A stretch of 64,000 bases of DNA from Liolophura sinensis. Its lineage: Eukaryota; Mollusca; Polyplacophora; Chitonida; Chitonidae. A program made the position numbers and the translations under genes. The notes under the pieces are model-generated. The model was not told where the DNA came from. It made no database searches and worked only from the letters and a program-made list of their open reading frames with translations. Positions 1 to 13,400 of the stretch are shown here, one piece after another. Where the stretch lies: positions 61,230,984-61,294,983 of the forward strand of contig NC_088300.1 of assembly GCF_032854445.1 (NCBI RefSeq). The letters are read 5' to 3'. Each line of letters begins with the position of its first letter. Position 1 is the first letter of the stretch.

Positions 1-729
1 AGCATGCCACTGGTTTTTGAATAATTATGATTGTCACTCAAGGCAATGGGTTCTTGCTGTCAAAACCAGACATTATGAATTAGAAAGTGTTCTAACTTCT
101 GTTTCCTTCTGTGAACATATCAATGTGTAGAGCTTATGTTATGTATCAAGTACTAAAGGCAATTTTGGTAGCGAGTATGACTGATTTTACAGACAGCTGA
201 AAATAGGTGACTCTCGAAAAGAAATAGGCTATAGTGACATGTAATCACAGCACACATGCGCCAGTTTACCTATAACTGGATGAGAGTTTATCTTGTGTGT
301 GCTAAGTGCCTGATGTTGATTAGTGGCTGTAACGTCTGGTTCTTTGACACTGATGTAAAATGTAAACTATATCAGGTGGTCTGATGCATGTGTACATTGA
401 AGTCTCACAAACATTTAATACCATTTAATACCAAGACCATCTCAGACAACAGGGCTTATTTTTGAAAGTGTTTTAGCTAATACTAAGTCATATTTTATAT
501 TTAAGATATTAGCTAAATTAAGCAACCGATGCAGTTGTCGAACATCAGAGTATGAAAACAGCTGTTTATATTCACATTTGATTAACTGTTATTTTTGGGC
601 TGAGTACAAAACTGATGACTTAGCTTAACGTTAAATCTGGTCTTCAAACAGTTTTGAACAACTGTGCCCAGCATTGTAAATACCAAAATGGGTGATGTAC
701 ATGTAGCTTGCTGCAATTGTTAAATGTGG

Positions 730-1235
730 ATAAAACATAAAAATGACAAAGTTCAGATGAAAGAGGGCGAAAATTTATTCCTAAATGTGGTCTTCAATAT
801 TTTTCAGATTTTTTTTTTTTTAAGGAGAAAGAGACACTTGAAAATAATTTTTGTAGGGTGGGTATTTGGGACCACCATTTGGTATTTATAGTCTCTGCTT
901 AATAATGTCAAAAATGAGGATGTACAACAGGTTTAATATTTTTGCACTAGAATTTGCTCTTTTAAGCTAACAAATGTTTTAAACCTCAATTTGGATCATA
1001 TTTAAATTTTTAATATGTTCATAAATTAGGTTAAATGCATGTGTTTTGAAATAAACAACAGATTTACATTCAAATAAATTTATTAGACAAGCATCACATC
1101 CTTATTTAGAACATTATTAGGCAACAATGATAAATACCTAAAATTGGTCCCAAATACCCACCATACAAAAATATTTTCAAATAAGTTTTGATGCTCTTTC
1201 ATCTGATTTTGGCATCATTTTTATGTTTTCTTCTT
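730..1235. repeat. Large near-loopless imperfect palindrome
   Basis: The left arm (about 730-1008) is complementary in reverse to the right arm (about 1012-1235). Matching blocks include GGTGGGTATTTGGGACCA at about 858 against its reverse complement at about 1147, CAGATGAAAGAG at about 754 against CTCTTTCATCTG at about 1194, CTAATAATGT-like and AAGGATGT-like blocks nearer the centre, and TTTAAATTTTTAATATG at the centre. The left arm carries an extra stretch of about 60 bp, including a T run near 810. The whole could fold into one long hairpin. Family unknown; a foldback or MITE-type element is the simplest reading. Confidence 0.65.
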
Positions 1236-2029
1236 CTTTAAGTGAAATGTACAAGATTACAACAGCCAGTTTTGAACTGTTCATTTTAGATGCTCTGGCT
1301 GTTGAAATATGTACTAGTGAAAGTTGTAAATACCTGTAAATATGTGTACATGTATTGTTTTGTAGGTAATAAAAAGTAAAACATCTTGAACATATTTTTT
1401 GTCTTGAATAACAGGCATGGTTTGATCTTAAGCGGTTGGTTTTAAATTGTTGTAACGTGAAGAAAGCGTTCAAAGTTGGTTGTTATTCTAACAACACTGT
1501 GCCTTGTCAATTGTCATAAAGAAAAACATTACAAATACGGCTTCAGTTTTTTGTCCTAAAGTTTCCAGGGTTGAGGTCATGGCACTTAAGAATTAACTGA
1601 TGGACTTCCCCATGCTCCTGTGAGTCAGAGTTTTACCTAGAGAGTGTATGTCATACCAGTGGACAAGAGATTTCCCTGAAGGCTACTTGAAACACTGTAT
1701 CAACGTGGTCTATGACTTACTGCCACCAGCAGGCGTATCAGTCATGTAAGAGTGAGATTTGCAGGTTGCCTGATAGAACGGACACATGAATGCGAGTATC
1801 ATTTTGAATTAAATTCAGGTTGAAGCGGGCTTTCGCATTACTTGAACACTATCCCCACCAAGGCTCGGAGAATCTTGAAAGCTCCGTGTCTGAGGATTGG
1901 AGTGAACCCGTACACTGTGTGGTCACACACCCATCACATTTGCTATTTGGTGCTTTACGTTCCATTCAATAAATGTTTTACATTGGTAATATTGAATGTG
2001 TTTCTTAACATGGAAATCTCGACTACAGT

Positions 2030-2475
2030 GTTTCCTCATTGAAATGGTGTAATGCCACACCAGATGATCATGTCATGTGTGGACATATAACCATGCTGCT
2101 TCTATAAAACGGAATATTACATCAGATGTCTCAACAAGTTCTCAGTGAAGAAATGTATCTCAAGTGGTGCCTTACGAAAATGGCTTAATGTCACATTAAA
2201 TGTCCCAACCTGTTGGTGTCCTCAATGTGGAGGTATCAACTTTGCTGCCTCATTAAAATGGCCTACCACACCAGATGTCCCAACTTGTGTGCTCAATGTA
2301 GAAATGTATCTGCCTCACCGAAATAGCTTAATGTCACATCAGATGTCCCAACATATAAGTGTTCTCAATGTGGGCATATCAACCACGCTGCCTCACTAAA
2401 ACTGCACAACACACTAGGTGTCAGTGTTAATAACTTGTACGTTTCAGTGCTGCCTCACTAAAATGGCATGTTACA
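2030..2475. repeat. Degenerate tandem repeat, about 65-77 bp units
   Basis: Repeated blocks share the order AAAATGGC, CACACCAGATGTCCCAAC, CTCAATGTGG, TATCAAC and GCTGCCTCACTAAAA. About six decayed copies are visible. A single related unit lies at about 43210-43250 (GCTGCCTCACTGGAATGC and GGACACCAGGCATGTG), so the motif is dispersed as well as tandem. Confidence 0.6.
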
Positions 2476-2478
2476 CCA

Positions 2479-2698
2479 GGGGCTGATTCCACAAAACCAG
2501 TTTTGACTGAAGTCAAAAATCAGAAATATGATTTTAGAGCTTATTTTTGAGGCCTGTGATTTAAAATTTTGACCACCTCATCAATGTTATATTAAGACAA
2601 ATATGTTGAAATTTCATCTTACATTACCGAAAAGTAAATACTGTGAGAACATTTTATTTTTTGACCTGTGTCAGAAATGTCTTTGTTGAATTGGCCCC
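2479..2698. mobile_element. MITE-like element, 220 bp, inverted termini
   Basis: The left end GGGGCTGATTCCACAAAAC and the right end TTTGTTGAATTGGCCCC are inverted copies with a few mismatches. The interior has no coding capacity. The GGGGC-type terminus resembles those at 42242 and 53248, suggesting related non-autonomous DNA elements. No clear target-site duplication is seen. Confidence 0.55.
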
Positions 2699-4441
2699 AT
2701 ATGCCCCACCACCTCACAATGTCAGTACTTGGCCTACTGACTTTTTCCTAGAGTCCAATAAGGTAGGACCAGGAATGCCAATATGACAATGGTTTGAACC
2801 CACTTTTCCCCACTCTAAAGACTCGTGCTCTATCACCGTGACGTTCTTGTGTGGTATTAGAAAGCATCATTCATGCTCATGTTTATCATTTATACTCAAC
2901 ACCAAAGAGTGATTTATTCATTCTTGTCATATTGCCAAGTGCTCTGGCAATATTCCAGCCATATTATGAAGATTTCAGCACTTAACATACATGTGGTTCC
3001 TTGCTAAAAGTTTGAGTGACTACTAGTTTAGAACAAATGCTACACGCTGGAGAATACCACATTTAATCTTAAAGTTCAGACAAGAAAAAAAAAAATGTTT
3101 TAAAATGAAAATAATGGAGTTAAAATTTAGCTTTTGGAGCAGAAACTTAGGTTTTGCTAGTTGGAAATTATCATATCTTAAAAACTTCAATAATCCAGCA
3201 AAATGTGACACTATTTTTCATATCTGAAATATTATGTCCAAAACCATAATCATGGATTAGTAGCAAATGATACTAAAAAAATATAAAAGAAAAAAGCGAC
3301 AAACACTGTACATTAGGATCACTTTTTAACAGTACAAAAACTTTCACAAAGCACAGACTGAGCAATGCTTAAGTGAACTCAGAAGGCTTACTGATACATG
3401 TCCTGCAGAAAGGCATTAAAGTTTGTATAATATTTTACAATATTGTATACAGTTCAGCACTGGCCATATAGTGGTTTCCGGCAGTCATTTGGAAAACATT
3501 CAACTGTTCTTCGCCAAGGACTACACACAAAATACATGTAGCTGGAAACATCAACAACAAATTCAATTTCATTTAAGTCAAATGTCTTCGGAATCTGGAG
3601 AACTTTTGGTACCCTGCTGAAAAAATATTGCTCTGAGTGGCTTTGAAAACAGAAGGACTTGAACCAGTAAAGTGAAAAAATCTATTGTAGGTTGAAACTG
3701 CTCGCCAGTACAAGAGGAATGGTGGCAAATTCTGGAGCTTAAAACTTAAAAGGAAAAAACACTGTGCACAGAAATATGTACATGTCAAGCAATAAAACTG
3801 CTTTGCATCTAGTGAAGTCTTGTACAGTCAGTGCATTAAGAATGGCTCCTTTTGTAGTAAAACACCCATTAATATCGTACGCTAATTTCACCAAGCAAGA
3901 AGCCCACCCATGAATCATTATACTCATCCACAAACGGAACCTTGGAAAAATTGCAGCAATATATACAGGCAGTCATAAATCGGTTCAGCAAAAGGAGTCC
4001 AGGGTTGTGTCGAGTGATCAGAATGATGAGACACTCAAGGTCCTGGGATATTTACCCACAATACAGCTGTGCTTGTGAAGGCAGGTCTTCCAACGGCGAG
4101 GTTCAGTTCTACATACATGTAGTCCATGTGCTACGCGAGTTTAACAGCAACAAATAAATATGCAACACCAGGAACATTACGGAAAGCCAGATTCAGTCTG
4201 TATCAAACTGACTCCAGGGGTCATCAGTATACTGTTCACTTATATCACATAACACAAGAGACGTCAATGCACATATGGAAATCAGTTGCAGAATAAGCAT
4301 CCACTCCTGTCATAGGTGAGGTGTTTTTTTTTTTGTTTTTTGGGGATTTTTTTAACAGTTCATTTTGGTGTGTCAAAGCAAATGCACAATACTTCTCCGA
4401 CTGGAGTCAATCTGGAGGCAACCTGTGAAATCCTGTGTCGT

Positions 4442-7400
4442 TTATGGACTGGAAAAGTCGAATGTTGTTGGCACTGAGGTGTTGGTGAACACATAACCAC
4501 CTCCCTGCTCAATACGCCTCGATTCTGCAGACAGACGGAAAAGAAAAGGTTGCAAATCATATTCTAAAAATGTTGCTTTTCATTAGGACTTCAACAATTT
4601 CCTAGATGTATCCTTCATCCAAGCAAACAATGATTGATTCAAATCGCCAAGAGTCACTAGGCTACACCAAATTTAATTGTTGTTTTATGGGCGGAATATA
4701 CGTCTTTCTTTCAATATCGTTGGAGGGCATAAAAATAAAGATGTGGAAATTATCTGATTGATGGGAAATGTAGAATACCCCAGCATTTTCTCCTGTTGAA
4801 GACATATTTACATGATCGAAAAGCCTTGAAAAATAGGAAAATCATAAAAACATTAAAATCAGACAAAATAATAAGGTGGATTTCAGTTTTATTTTTATTC
4901 TATTTTAAGATTTTTTTACTGTCAGCTAGCCAGTAAAACACAAAATAACATTGGTGTCACCTTGGTTTCATATTAAAAGTATGTTATACACAGGCACTCG
5001 TATCAAAAATCTTGAGAGAATCAAAGTGGTCTTTGTATGAGCACAAAAAATATCTTAGATCCTGCTCTGAAGTTTTTATTTTCCTCTCAATTGTTATTTC
5101 TTTATAATCCCTAGCTTTCTCATTTGCCAGCAAGGGAAGAAATATTGGGGGTATACATTCACCAATGCACCTGTATTATTTGACAGTTGTACAATGAACT
5201 CCAACCATACAAATTACCTTGTATAGACAACAGATTCCTACTGGAAGTTTGTATTAGTTGATTTCAAATTTGCTACCAACCTACCCTCTTGTTTTTGGTA
5301 AGGTTCAGTTACATTCAACAAAGGATGTTTTTCATGATGGCCTCACGATACTTCAAAGATCATTTCAATATTTTAAAACATACATGTACATCAAACAATT
5401 AGATTGATAATTTTCTGATTTATGACCATCCCTCCTGGACTAACCTGCAGCAGCTTTCCTTTGGTCAGCCAGTGTAAACACTTCCTCCAGTTCTGTCTTC
5501 TGTTCAGCGGTCAGCTGACTGATCAGTAGGTTGTACCAGTTAGGATCCTGAGTCTGCAAACCTACCACCGCACAACACTGATAATCAATCACACACTTCA
5601 TTTATACCTTACACATATATCTTGATTCCCAGAGTAACTGTTTGTTAACTGACAATCCCAATAAATATTTACGAACACCAAAAAAAAACAGAAACAGTGT
5701 ATTACATGATGCTTGACTTTATATAGGATTTCAATGCCTATACCCATCCAAGTATTCATTCTATTTATCTGTTTATTTTATTGATGTTTTATGTTGTAGT
5801 TTAGAATTTCAAGCATTCAATTATTTATAATTCTATATTAGGCACAAGAAACTCTGGAGAATGCCGTATCTACAGAAATCTGAAATCACACTCCACATAT
5901 TGAACGGAAGTGTATTAGAGCAGCAACAATCCTGTTCTCCCTCTCTCCCCTTCCCTCACACACATGGACATACACTTAATATTACTTTTCTTTGACATTC
6001 TATGTGTGGTATCCCCAGCCGATGAAAGGAAAAATAGCTTCTGTCCAAATCACGCGAATTCTACAAACCTCGAGTTTTAACATCAAGCGCAATAATATTT
6101 CTTTGTAAATTAATCATGCATCCTTGGTTACATATAAACATCACTATTACTAATGAAGAAAAAAAATCCAAGGTACAGATTCTTGCTTCGGATTTAAATC
6201 TTGATCTAAGAATGGCTCACCCTCGAGAACAGACTTAAAGATGATATATTCATCCACAGGTGAGTGTTCCTCGTCTATTGGTGTGGTGAATGTTTCTAAA
6301 GGCGTTTCATCTTCTCCATCATCTGAATACCCATCACTGTCATCATCTTCTCCAGCTTCCTATAATGATTGCAGGACAAAAGGTTTAACTTGGTTAAATG
6401 AACACTAGGAAAAAAAGAAAAGGTATCCCATAGGATGTTTAAAAGGCATAGTGTTTTGTATTTGTATCGTGGCAAAACCAAGATATCACAGTTCATTCAA
6501 AGTAAGCAAAATCACACACCTTGAGACAATCACAAGCATCATTATGTTATCAGTTTTAATCAATCAGACGTCAGTTATTCTATAACTTGAGGTGGCAGTT
6601 GTTTACGTTCCTGTCACCCAAACCCTGTTTTGCCTTTTAACCATATAACTGTGGGTTACAAATCCTATCGCCTCATAGCCCAAATTAAAAGCTGATTCAC
6701 CACACACGTTTAAAAAATGTTTAGGTCAGTTTCCATTCCTCTTCTGAAATAACTCATATTATTTGTTGCCTTTTATTTTAAGCATTAACTCTGCCAGTAT
6801 TACTTAAAGGTGTTCTTAGTTCAAATGGTATCTTCATCACTTTTGTCATCTGCATATAACTGATATTTCCTTGTAATTTCTATATTTCATTACCATTTCT
6901 ATGTTTCACAGGTTAAATTCAATACGTACCGCCCTTTCTAGTTTTTCTAAATACTGCTGTGATTCATCATCTATATCATCGTCGTCATCTTCTAAAACCT
7001 CTGTAAAATACCAAACATCATTCATGAAAACAACTGTAAAGCTCTTACAAGTGGCATTTGTGGATTTTTTGATATTTACAGTACAGCTCTGGCTAAAAGT
7101 CAAAACTAGGCAGGAGATTAGCGTGATCCTAGAGGCCCTGTTCAGAGTTTGTACAGGGCCTACAGACAGACAGTCACCTGTAGAGTCAGTGATCCGTCCA
7201 CTGTGACTGATCACACACACAGCATTGGTAAGTCTACGCATTGGCTGTGGGAAGCTGACAACAGAAAATATAGTTCTTTGTTAGGATGATTTATAAGGTT
7301 TTTGAAATATATGAAACTGCAGTAAAATATCTGATGTGTGTGTCTTTGATCGCAAATTGGCAATCTTCTTTCAAAGGATAATACAGCACCTGAATAAAAA

Positions 7401-10400
7401 ATATTTCAATTGAAAGCAGGATAGACAAGCTTTCTAAAAAGTATCTGACTTCATTATTTTAATGAGATTTCACCGAATAACATATAGAACAAAATGACAA
7501 CACTGCACAAATGGCTCGTGTGAAGTGAAGCAGCCATCTTGAGAAATTCAGCCAACCAATCAGGTTGCTATCAGGTTGCTCGGCACAAGATGTGACGTAG
7601 CATTACCCAATCACTCCATAAAGTGACATATGATAACACAGAACTACTGCACAAGACATCATTTTGAGATTGTTTACAAAGATTTATCTACATGTAGCCA
7701 TTTTACACAGTTTTGTAGGACAGGTCTGTATCATTTATAGACCACCACAGGCGTAAAATCAGTTAATTTACCAACCATGTCATATTCAACAATGATATAA
7801 AAAATTATGTCTGACAACAGCAAACCATCTCTGCACAAACTGCATTCATCTCTCCAGTAGACCTTACGCCTACTTAAGACACGCTGTTCAAATTATACAA
7901 ATACATTTTTTGTAGTTCATGTTAATGTTTAGTCAGCATGAAGGTGCTAAATAACGAATGTCAGAGTCAGTGAAAAAATCATTTGGATGCCGAATGTTGA
8001 TGGGAATGAGAAGGACAATGCTTAAAATTAATTACATCTTATGACATATTTTTTTCTATGAATTTATTAGAAAGAATTTAAATTTTGCCCTTTGTCTTTC
8101 TTGCATACAATGGATGGTTTTTTTTTTTTTTTGTTTTCATTCATAAAATACAGTAAAATTATGGAAACGGCGTGTTTAAGCTGGGTGCTTTCTTTGATAT
8201 CTGCAATAACTAGGTCAGCACTGCTCTCATCTTAGAAGCCATCACTATAAAACTGAAGTATAAAATCCACTGACAGCTGAATGCCTCGATCAGCCTCAGT
8301 GGTGCTTAGATTTATTTTTGAGCATGAATCCAGTTGTACAACAATCCTATAATAATTCTGTAAACATTTAATAGGGGTCAGAATTAACGGTACCAGCACA
8401 ACCCCTCCGGAGGCTAAGAACTGAACCAGGAAATATCTTGGCTGTGCGTGATGTAACCTTGCTGCTGACAATGGAGACGTGCTGAAGTTGTGACAATACG
8501 AAGTTTCACTAAACTTTCACTGGGTTGAAAAAATGTAAAAACCATTTAATGCTGGTTTAAGATAATTTGATTTTAGTCTTTCTGTGAACATAAACACTGG
8601 TCAGATGCTGTCTTTCACTTTAACTTGTGATTTACAAGTGAGTCTGCGAGATTTGTAATGGATCAACAAGACTGTTAAAATGTAGCTCATTCTTTATCTC
8701 CTGTAACAAGTTAAAAGATGGACATATATCTTTTGTTTCTTTCGCAGAAGGTTTTCGTTGTTGTGGTAGTCATTTGCCAGTGAAAAAGTATCTGCCACTC
8801 AGTGATTTAAAGAACCAAATAAGTAGACAATTCAATGCTAACGTGCAGTGCAACAACAACAACAACAACTTCTTCAGAAGTGGTAAAAAATAAAAACATG
8901 ATACAGGACAAGTTGAATTTTGTCTACATGACTGTGGAGAATTTGTAGTTTCTACGAAAACATGTAGGGAAAGCACCCACATAGCATTTGGGTTATATCG
9001 AAAGGTTTTTCTCACAGAAAATGAAATAATAATTTCCCACTTGCACAAGTACACTCTATTTCAATTTTGGGCTTACCAAGCACAGTGTACCTTAAATATT
9101 TTCTTTTCTGACTCTCCGTTACTGTAAAATGCCTTCATGGAATTCATTCCACTCTGTTAATTTATGCCTAACAATAGGCCTACATGATTTGCACTAACAC
9201 CCAGATCACCTAAGATACTAGTATCAAATTTTACTTGTGAAAATGTATGGGAAGTAGCTTACATGTGTATGAATAAACATATGATCAACAGTTTTTTTCA
9301 GTTTAGACAGTAATGTTTTGGTGTTTACTATACCTGTGTGAAAAAATACCATGGGTGTTCAATAAGCAAAGAGAGCAAAGCGGACTATTGTAGGTTTACT
9401 GCGGGATTAAGACAGGCCATCAAAGGCTTAATTAAAACATTCAGAATTATTATGCAGAGACCTGGAAGAAGAAATCACGCAGGTCTAGTGTGCAGCAGTG
9501 ACACTTTGCCACAATTGCAGAACAATAGGCATATTGTATTAGAGTAAGTAAATTATATTCACAAGTGTCAGACTTCATTAACTGACACACACTGTATGAT
9601 TTTGAAAATTGTAAACAATAGGAATAAATTAATCTCTCAAAACTGGCTGCTGGGGCTAGATTTACTCTGTCTGAGTAAATCTCTCTTCTGTACAACTTTC
9701 TCAGTGGCAATTCAGTCAGTAACATAGCATGTTTGTATAGACAATCAATGATGTGGGCTAATTTTGAAAATTCTGTACACACACCAGTCAGATTTAATAA
9801 AAAATACACCAGCCATTAAGGGTTGCTTGTTGAAAACACAGACTGCTGAGGTTTGGCCTACATGTATGTCAAACACAAGCAGCATACAGTGAAATGTCTG
9901 CAGCCTGGTGATGTCTGATTCTGGCCTGAACATAGGCCTACATGTCCTTTTTTTTTTTTTTTTTTTTTTAAATTCTTTTGACATGAGGCTAGCATGATCC
10001 TTGCAGTAATATGAATACATGATTATATTTAAATGTCACTTTTCACAAATGCAACAAATGATAAGACATGAGCATGAACAGCCACACAAGACTGCTGTCT
10101 GCCTGTGTTGGGGTGATTACCTAAGCGAGAAGCATTTGCTTTACTCACAAGAAAAGTTAGTTCTGAAACTTACGTGAGATTAAGATTTGGCCAGTTTATT
10201 ATAAAATATCTGTTGCACGATTCCATATGACATAATATAAATGTGTATCAAAATTAGTGCCCATCGACTCCAATCGATGGCTTTGATCGCATATTTAATC
10301 CCTTGATCAAGTTGATTTTATTCCGCTTTTCATGGCTAGTATATGTTCAAATAGCTGAAACATGGGGACATTTGCTTGCAAACCAGGATATGTCTGTAGA

Positions 10401-13400
10401 CGGAACTATATTTACACCTTCCAGCGATAATCTTGCACGCTTCAGCAGGTCTCTAAGACAGCCAAACAGAGGGTTTGTCACACGCCATTGGAGTGTTATT
10501 CAGTATCTCGGAGCACAATACGAGTGGTAAAAAACATACTTTTAGCTGTACTGTACTGTAGATATACTGAACACCAAATGTGACATCTCTGGCTGCAAAC
10601 TTCTAATTATACAGCTGGGGCAGTAGTCCAACAGGTTTACCACAAACACAATACAACATAATACTGAGGCTCCATTACAGAATAGCTGATAAATGAGATT
10701 GCTGAAAAATCTTCCCTACACAATGTATTCAGTACAGCATGCTCATGTATCCCCCTAGTGTGATGTTATTTTGATAAGGTATCATACATCACATGTTGTT
10801 TCTTAAGATCCCAAGTATTGTGTGATCATTATATGGCCTTACCTGGCTCATACTCTTCATCTTCCTCTTCTTCCTCCTCCTCTTCCTCAGCCTCGTCTTG
10901 TGCTCGATCTGCAACAACGCAGTACAGCTATTAGAGTGCAACAACGCAGTACAGCCATTAGAGTGCAACAACACAGCACAGTCATCAGAGTAAAACAATA
11001 CAGCAGCCATTAGAGTTCAACAACACAGTACAGCCAACAGAGTGCAAAAACACAGCACAGCCATTAGAGCGCAACAATACAGCACAGCCATCAGAGTAAA
11101 GCAATACAGCAGCATTAGAGTGCAACAACACAGTACAGCTATTAAAGTGCAACAACACAGTACAGCTATTAGAGTGCAACAACGCAGTACAGCCATTAGA
11201 GTGCAACAATACAGCATAGTCATCAGAGTAAAGCAATACAGCAGCATTAGAGTGCAACAACACAGTACAGCCATCAGAGTGCAACAACACAGCACAGCCA
11301 TTAGAGCGCAACAATACAGCACAGCCATCAGAGCGCAACAATAGAGCACAGACATCAGAGTGCAACAACACAGTACAGCCATTAGAGTGCACCAAACAGC
11401 ACTGCCATTAGAGCGCAACAATACAGTACAGCCATTAGAGCGTAACAATACAGCATAGACATCAGAGCACAATAATGCAGCACAGCCATCAGAGTGCAAC
11501 AACACAGCACAGCCATTAGAGCGCAACAATAGAGCACAGCCATCCGAGTGCAACAACACAGCACAGCCATTAGAGTGCAACAATACAGCACAGCCATCAG
11601 AACGCAACAATACAGCACAGCCATCAGAGTACAACAACACAGCACAGCCATTAGAGTGCAACAAAACAGCACAGCATAGTCTGCGACAGTGAAACATTAC
11701 AGCAATATACATGTACAAGTAGTACAGCCTTACAGTATGATTCAGCACAGCCATTAAGTGCAACAACAGTGTACATCCATTAACAGTGAAGCCTCACAAC
11801 AATACAAATGTAGTCCAGTCTCACAATATGATACAGCACAGCCATGCAGTATGATACAGTAATGCCATACAGTTTGGAAACAGCAGAGCAATACAGTATG
11901 ATACAGTAATGCCATACAGTATGACAGTGATGCTATACAGTTTGGAACAGCGGATCAAAACAGTATGATACAGCAATTTGGAAACAGCAGAGCAATGCAG
12001 TATGATACAGCAATGCTATACAGGTTGGAAACGGCAGAGCAATACAGTATGATACAGTAATGCCATACAGTTTGGATACAGCAGAGCAATACAGTATAAT
12101 ACAGTAATGCCATACAGTTTGGAGACAGCAGAGCAATACAGTATAATACACCAATGCCATACAGTTTGGATACAGCAGAGCAATACAGTATAATACAGTA
12201 ATGCCATACAGTTTGGAGACAGCAGGGCAATACAGTATAATACACCAATGCCATACAGTTTGTAACATCAGAGCAACAGAGTATCGTACAAACAGAAACC
12301 CACGATCATGGGTTGCTGGCCAACCTTCCCATGTATGGCAGGAAGGAAGCCAACATGAGCTTGAGACAGCAATGCAGTGTGAAAGAAATTAAATACAGGT
12401 ACTATATTTGACCTAGAATTTCGTCCATGACTAAGTAAATCTCCATGATTCTGAATTCTATTAATCTTAGAAAGGTATTTTAAGGTTTGTTTGAAATGTA
12501 CAATAACATTCTACCAGAAGAATGTTTATTTCAGCAAAAAAGGTAATATTTTCTAGGTCATTTTAACCTAAAAATGCACTTTCTGGGCTACATTTTAGCA
12601 AAAACACAGTATATAGTATTTTTGTAAAGATTTTCAGAGTCTAATTACACTAACCTGGGTAAGGTGGAGAGGTGCACCAAGGGAAAGAACTGCATACTTA
12701 CTGGCATAGGCTCTCTTGAGTCCCTGGAAGAGGTGTAACATGGAGGGGATCATCTGAGTGGCTACCTCATTGATCTCCTGAGGACGGTTTGCTCCCGTGG
12801 ACAAAAGAGAACACAGACCTAGCACGCTGATCTTACGATCGTGTAATCTGACAAATCATACAAAATATTCTTAACTGGTGAGTGGTTCGAGATTTGACAG
12901 ATTTTATATCACAGAAGGGACACATCAGATTCTGCATAGAAATCAGGTAAATGGATTGAAAAAAGAGATTTAATCTTGAACACAATTGAGTTATACTTCA
13001 TAAAAAGGTAACTATTAGGTTGTTATATCCTGCTAACAATATGAAGTTTTGTGTCAGCCTTGTTAGTCTTACACAATTTTAATCGCTGTCAACTGGAATC
13101 GCAACTTGCATAAACAGGAAATGAACTTTCAAGTTACATTTTTGCAGTTCTAGGCTATAAATGGTATACAAAACAACAATAAATTAAGCGAGAAGCTGCC
13201 ATATCGTTCACAGGCCAAACTAAAGAGTTTTTAAATTCTCTGGAAACTTTGATGGAACTAGCTCCAGTTTGCAGCCGACACGAAAATTAGTGGTATTTGA
13301 TTTATTTGAATGGTGTTCTATGCCGTACTCAAGAATATTTCACTTATATGACGGGGGCCAGAATTATAGTAGGAGGAAATCAGGCAGATCACGGCAAAAC

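Larger units (their letters stand above)
1..4441. other. Importin 3' flank / probable 3' UTR and repeats
   Basis: No convincing coding exon on either strand. The stretch next to the stop codon is expected to hold the importin 3' UTR (minus strand). Candidate minus-strand AATAAA signals, read as TTTATT on the plus strand, occur at 2913-2918 and 1079-1084, but neither can be chosen without transcripts. The far left holds a large imperfect palindrome, a degenerate tandem repeat and a MITE-like element, listed separately. Confidence 0.5.

Noticed and set aside
6901-7241. 101- and 111-codon ORFs on both strands
   Set aside because: Read-through of importin exon 25 into its introns, and its antisense shadow.
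10985-11766. Cys/Leu-rich and Gln/Arg-rich ORFs up to 249 codons
   Set aside because: Frames through the 27-bp intronic array; same artefact.
11933-12268. ORFs rich in Tyr/Cys/Leu
   Set aside because: Offset copies of the 47-bp repeat read in three frames.
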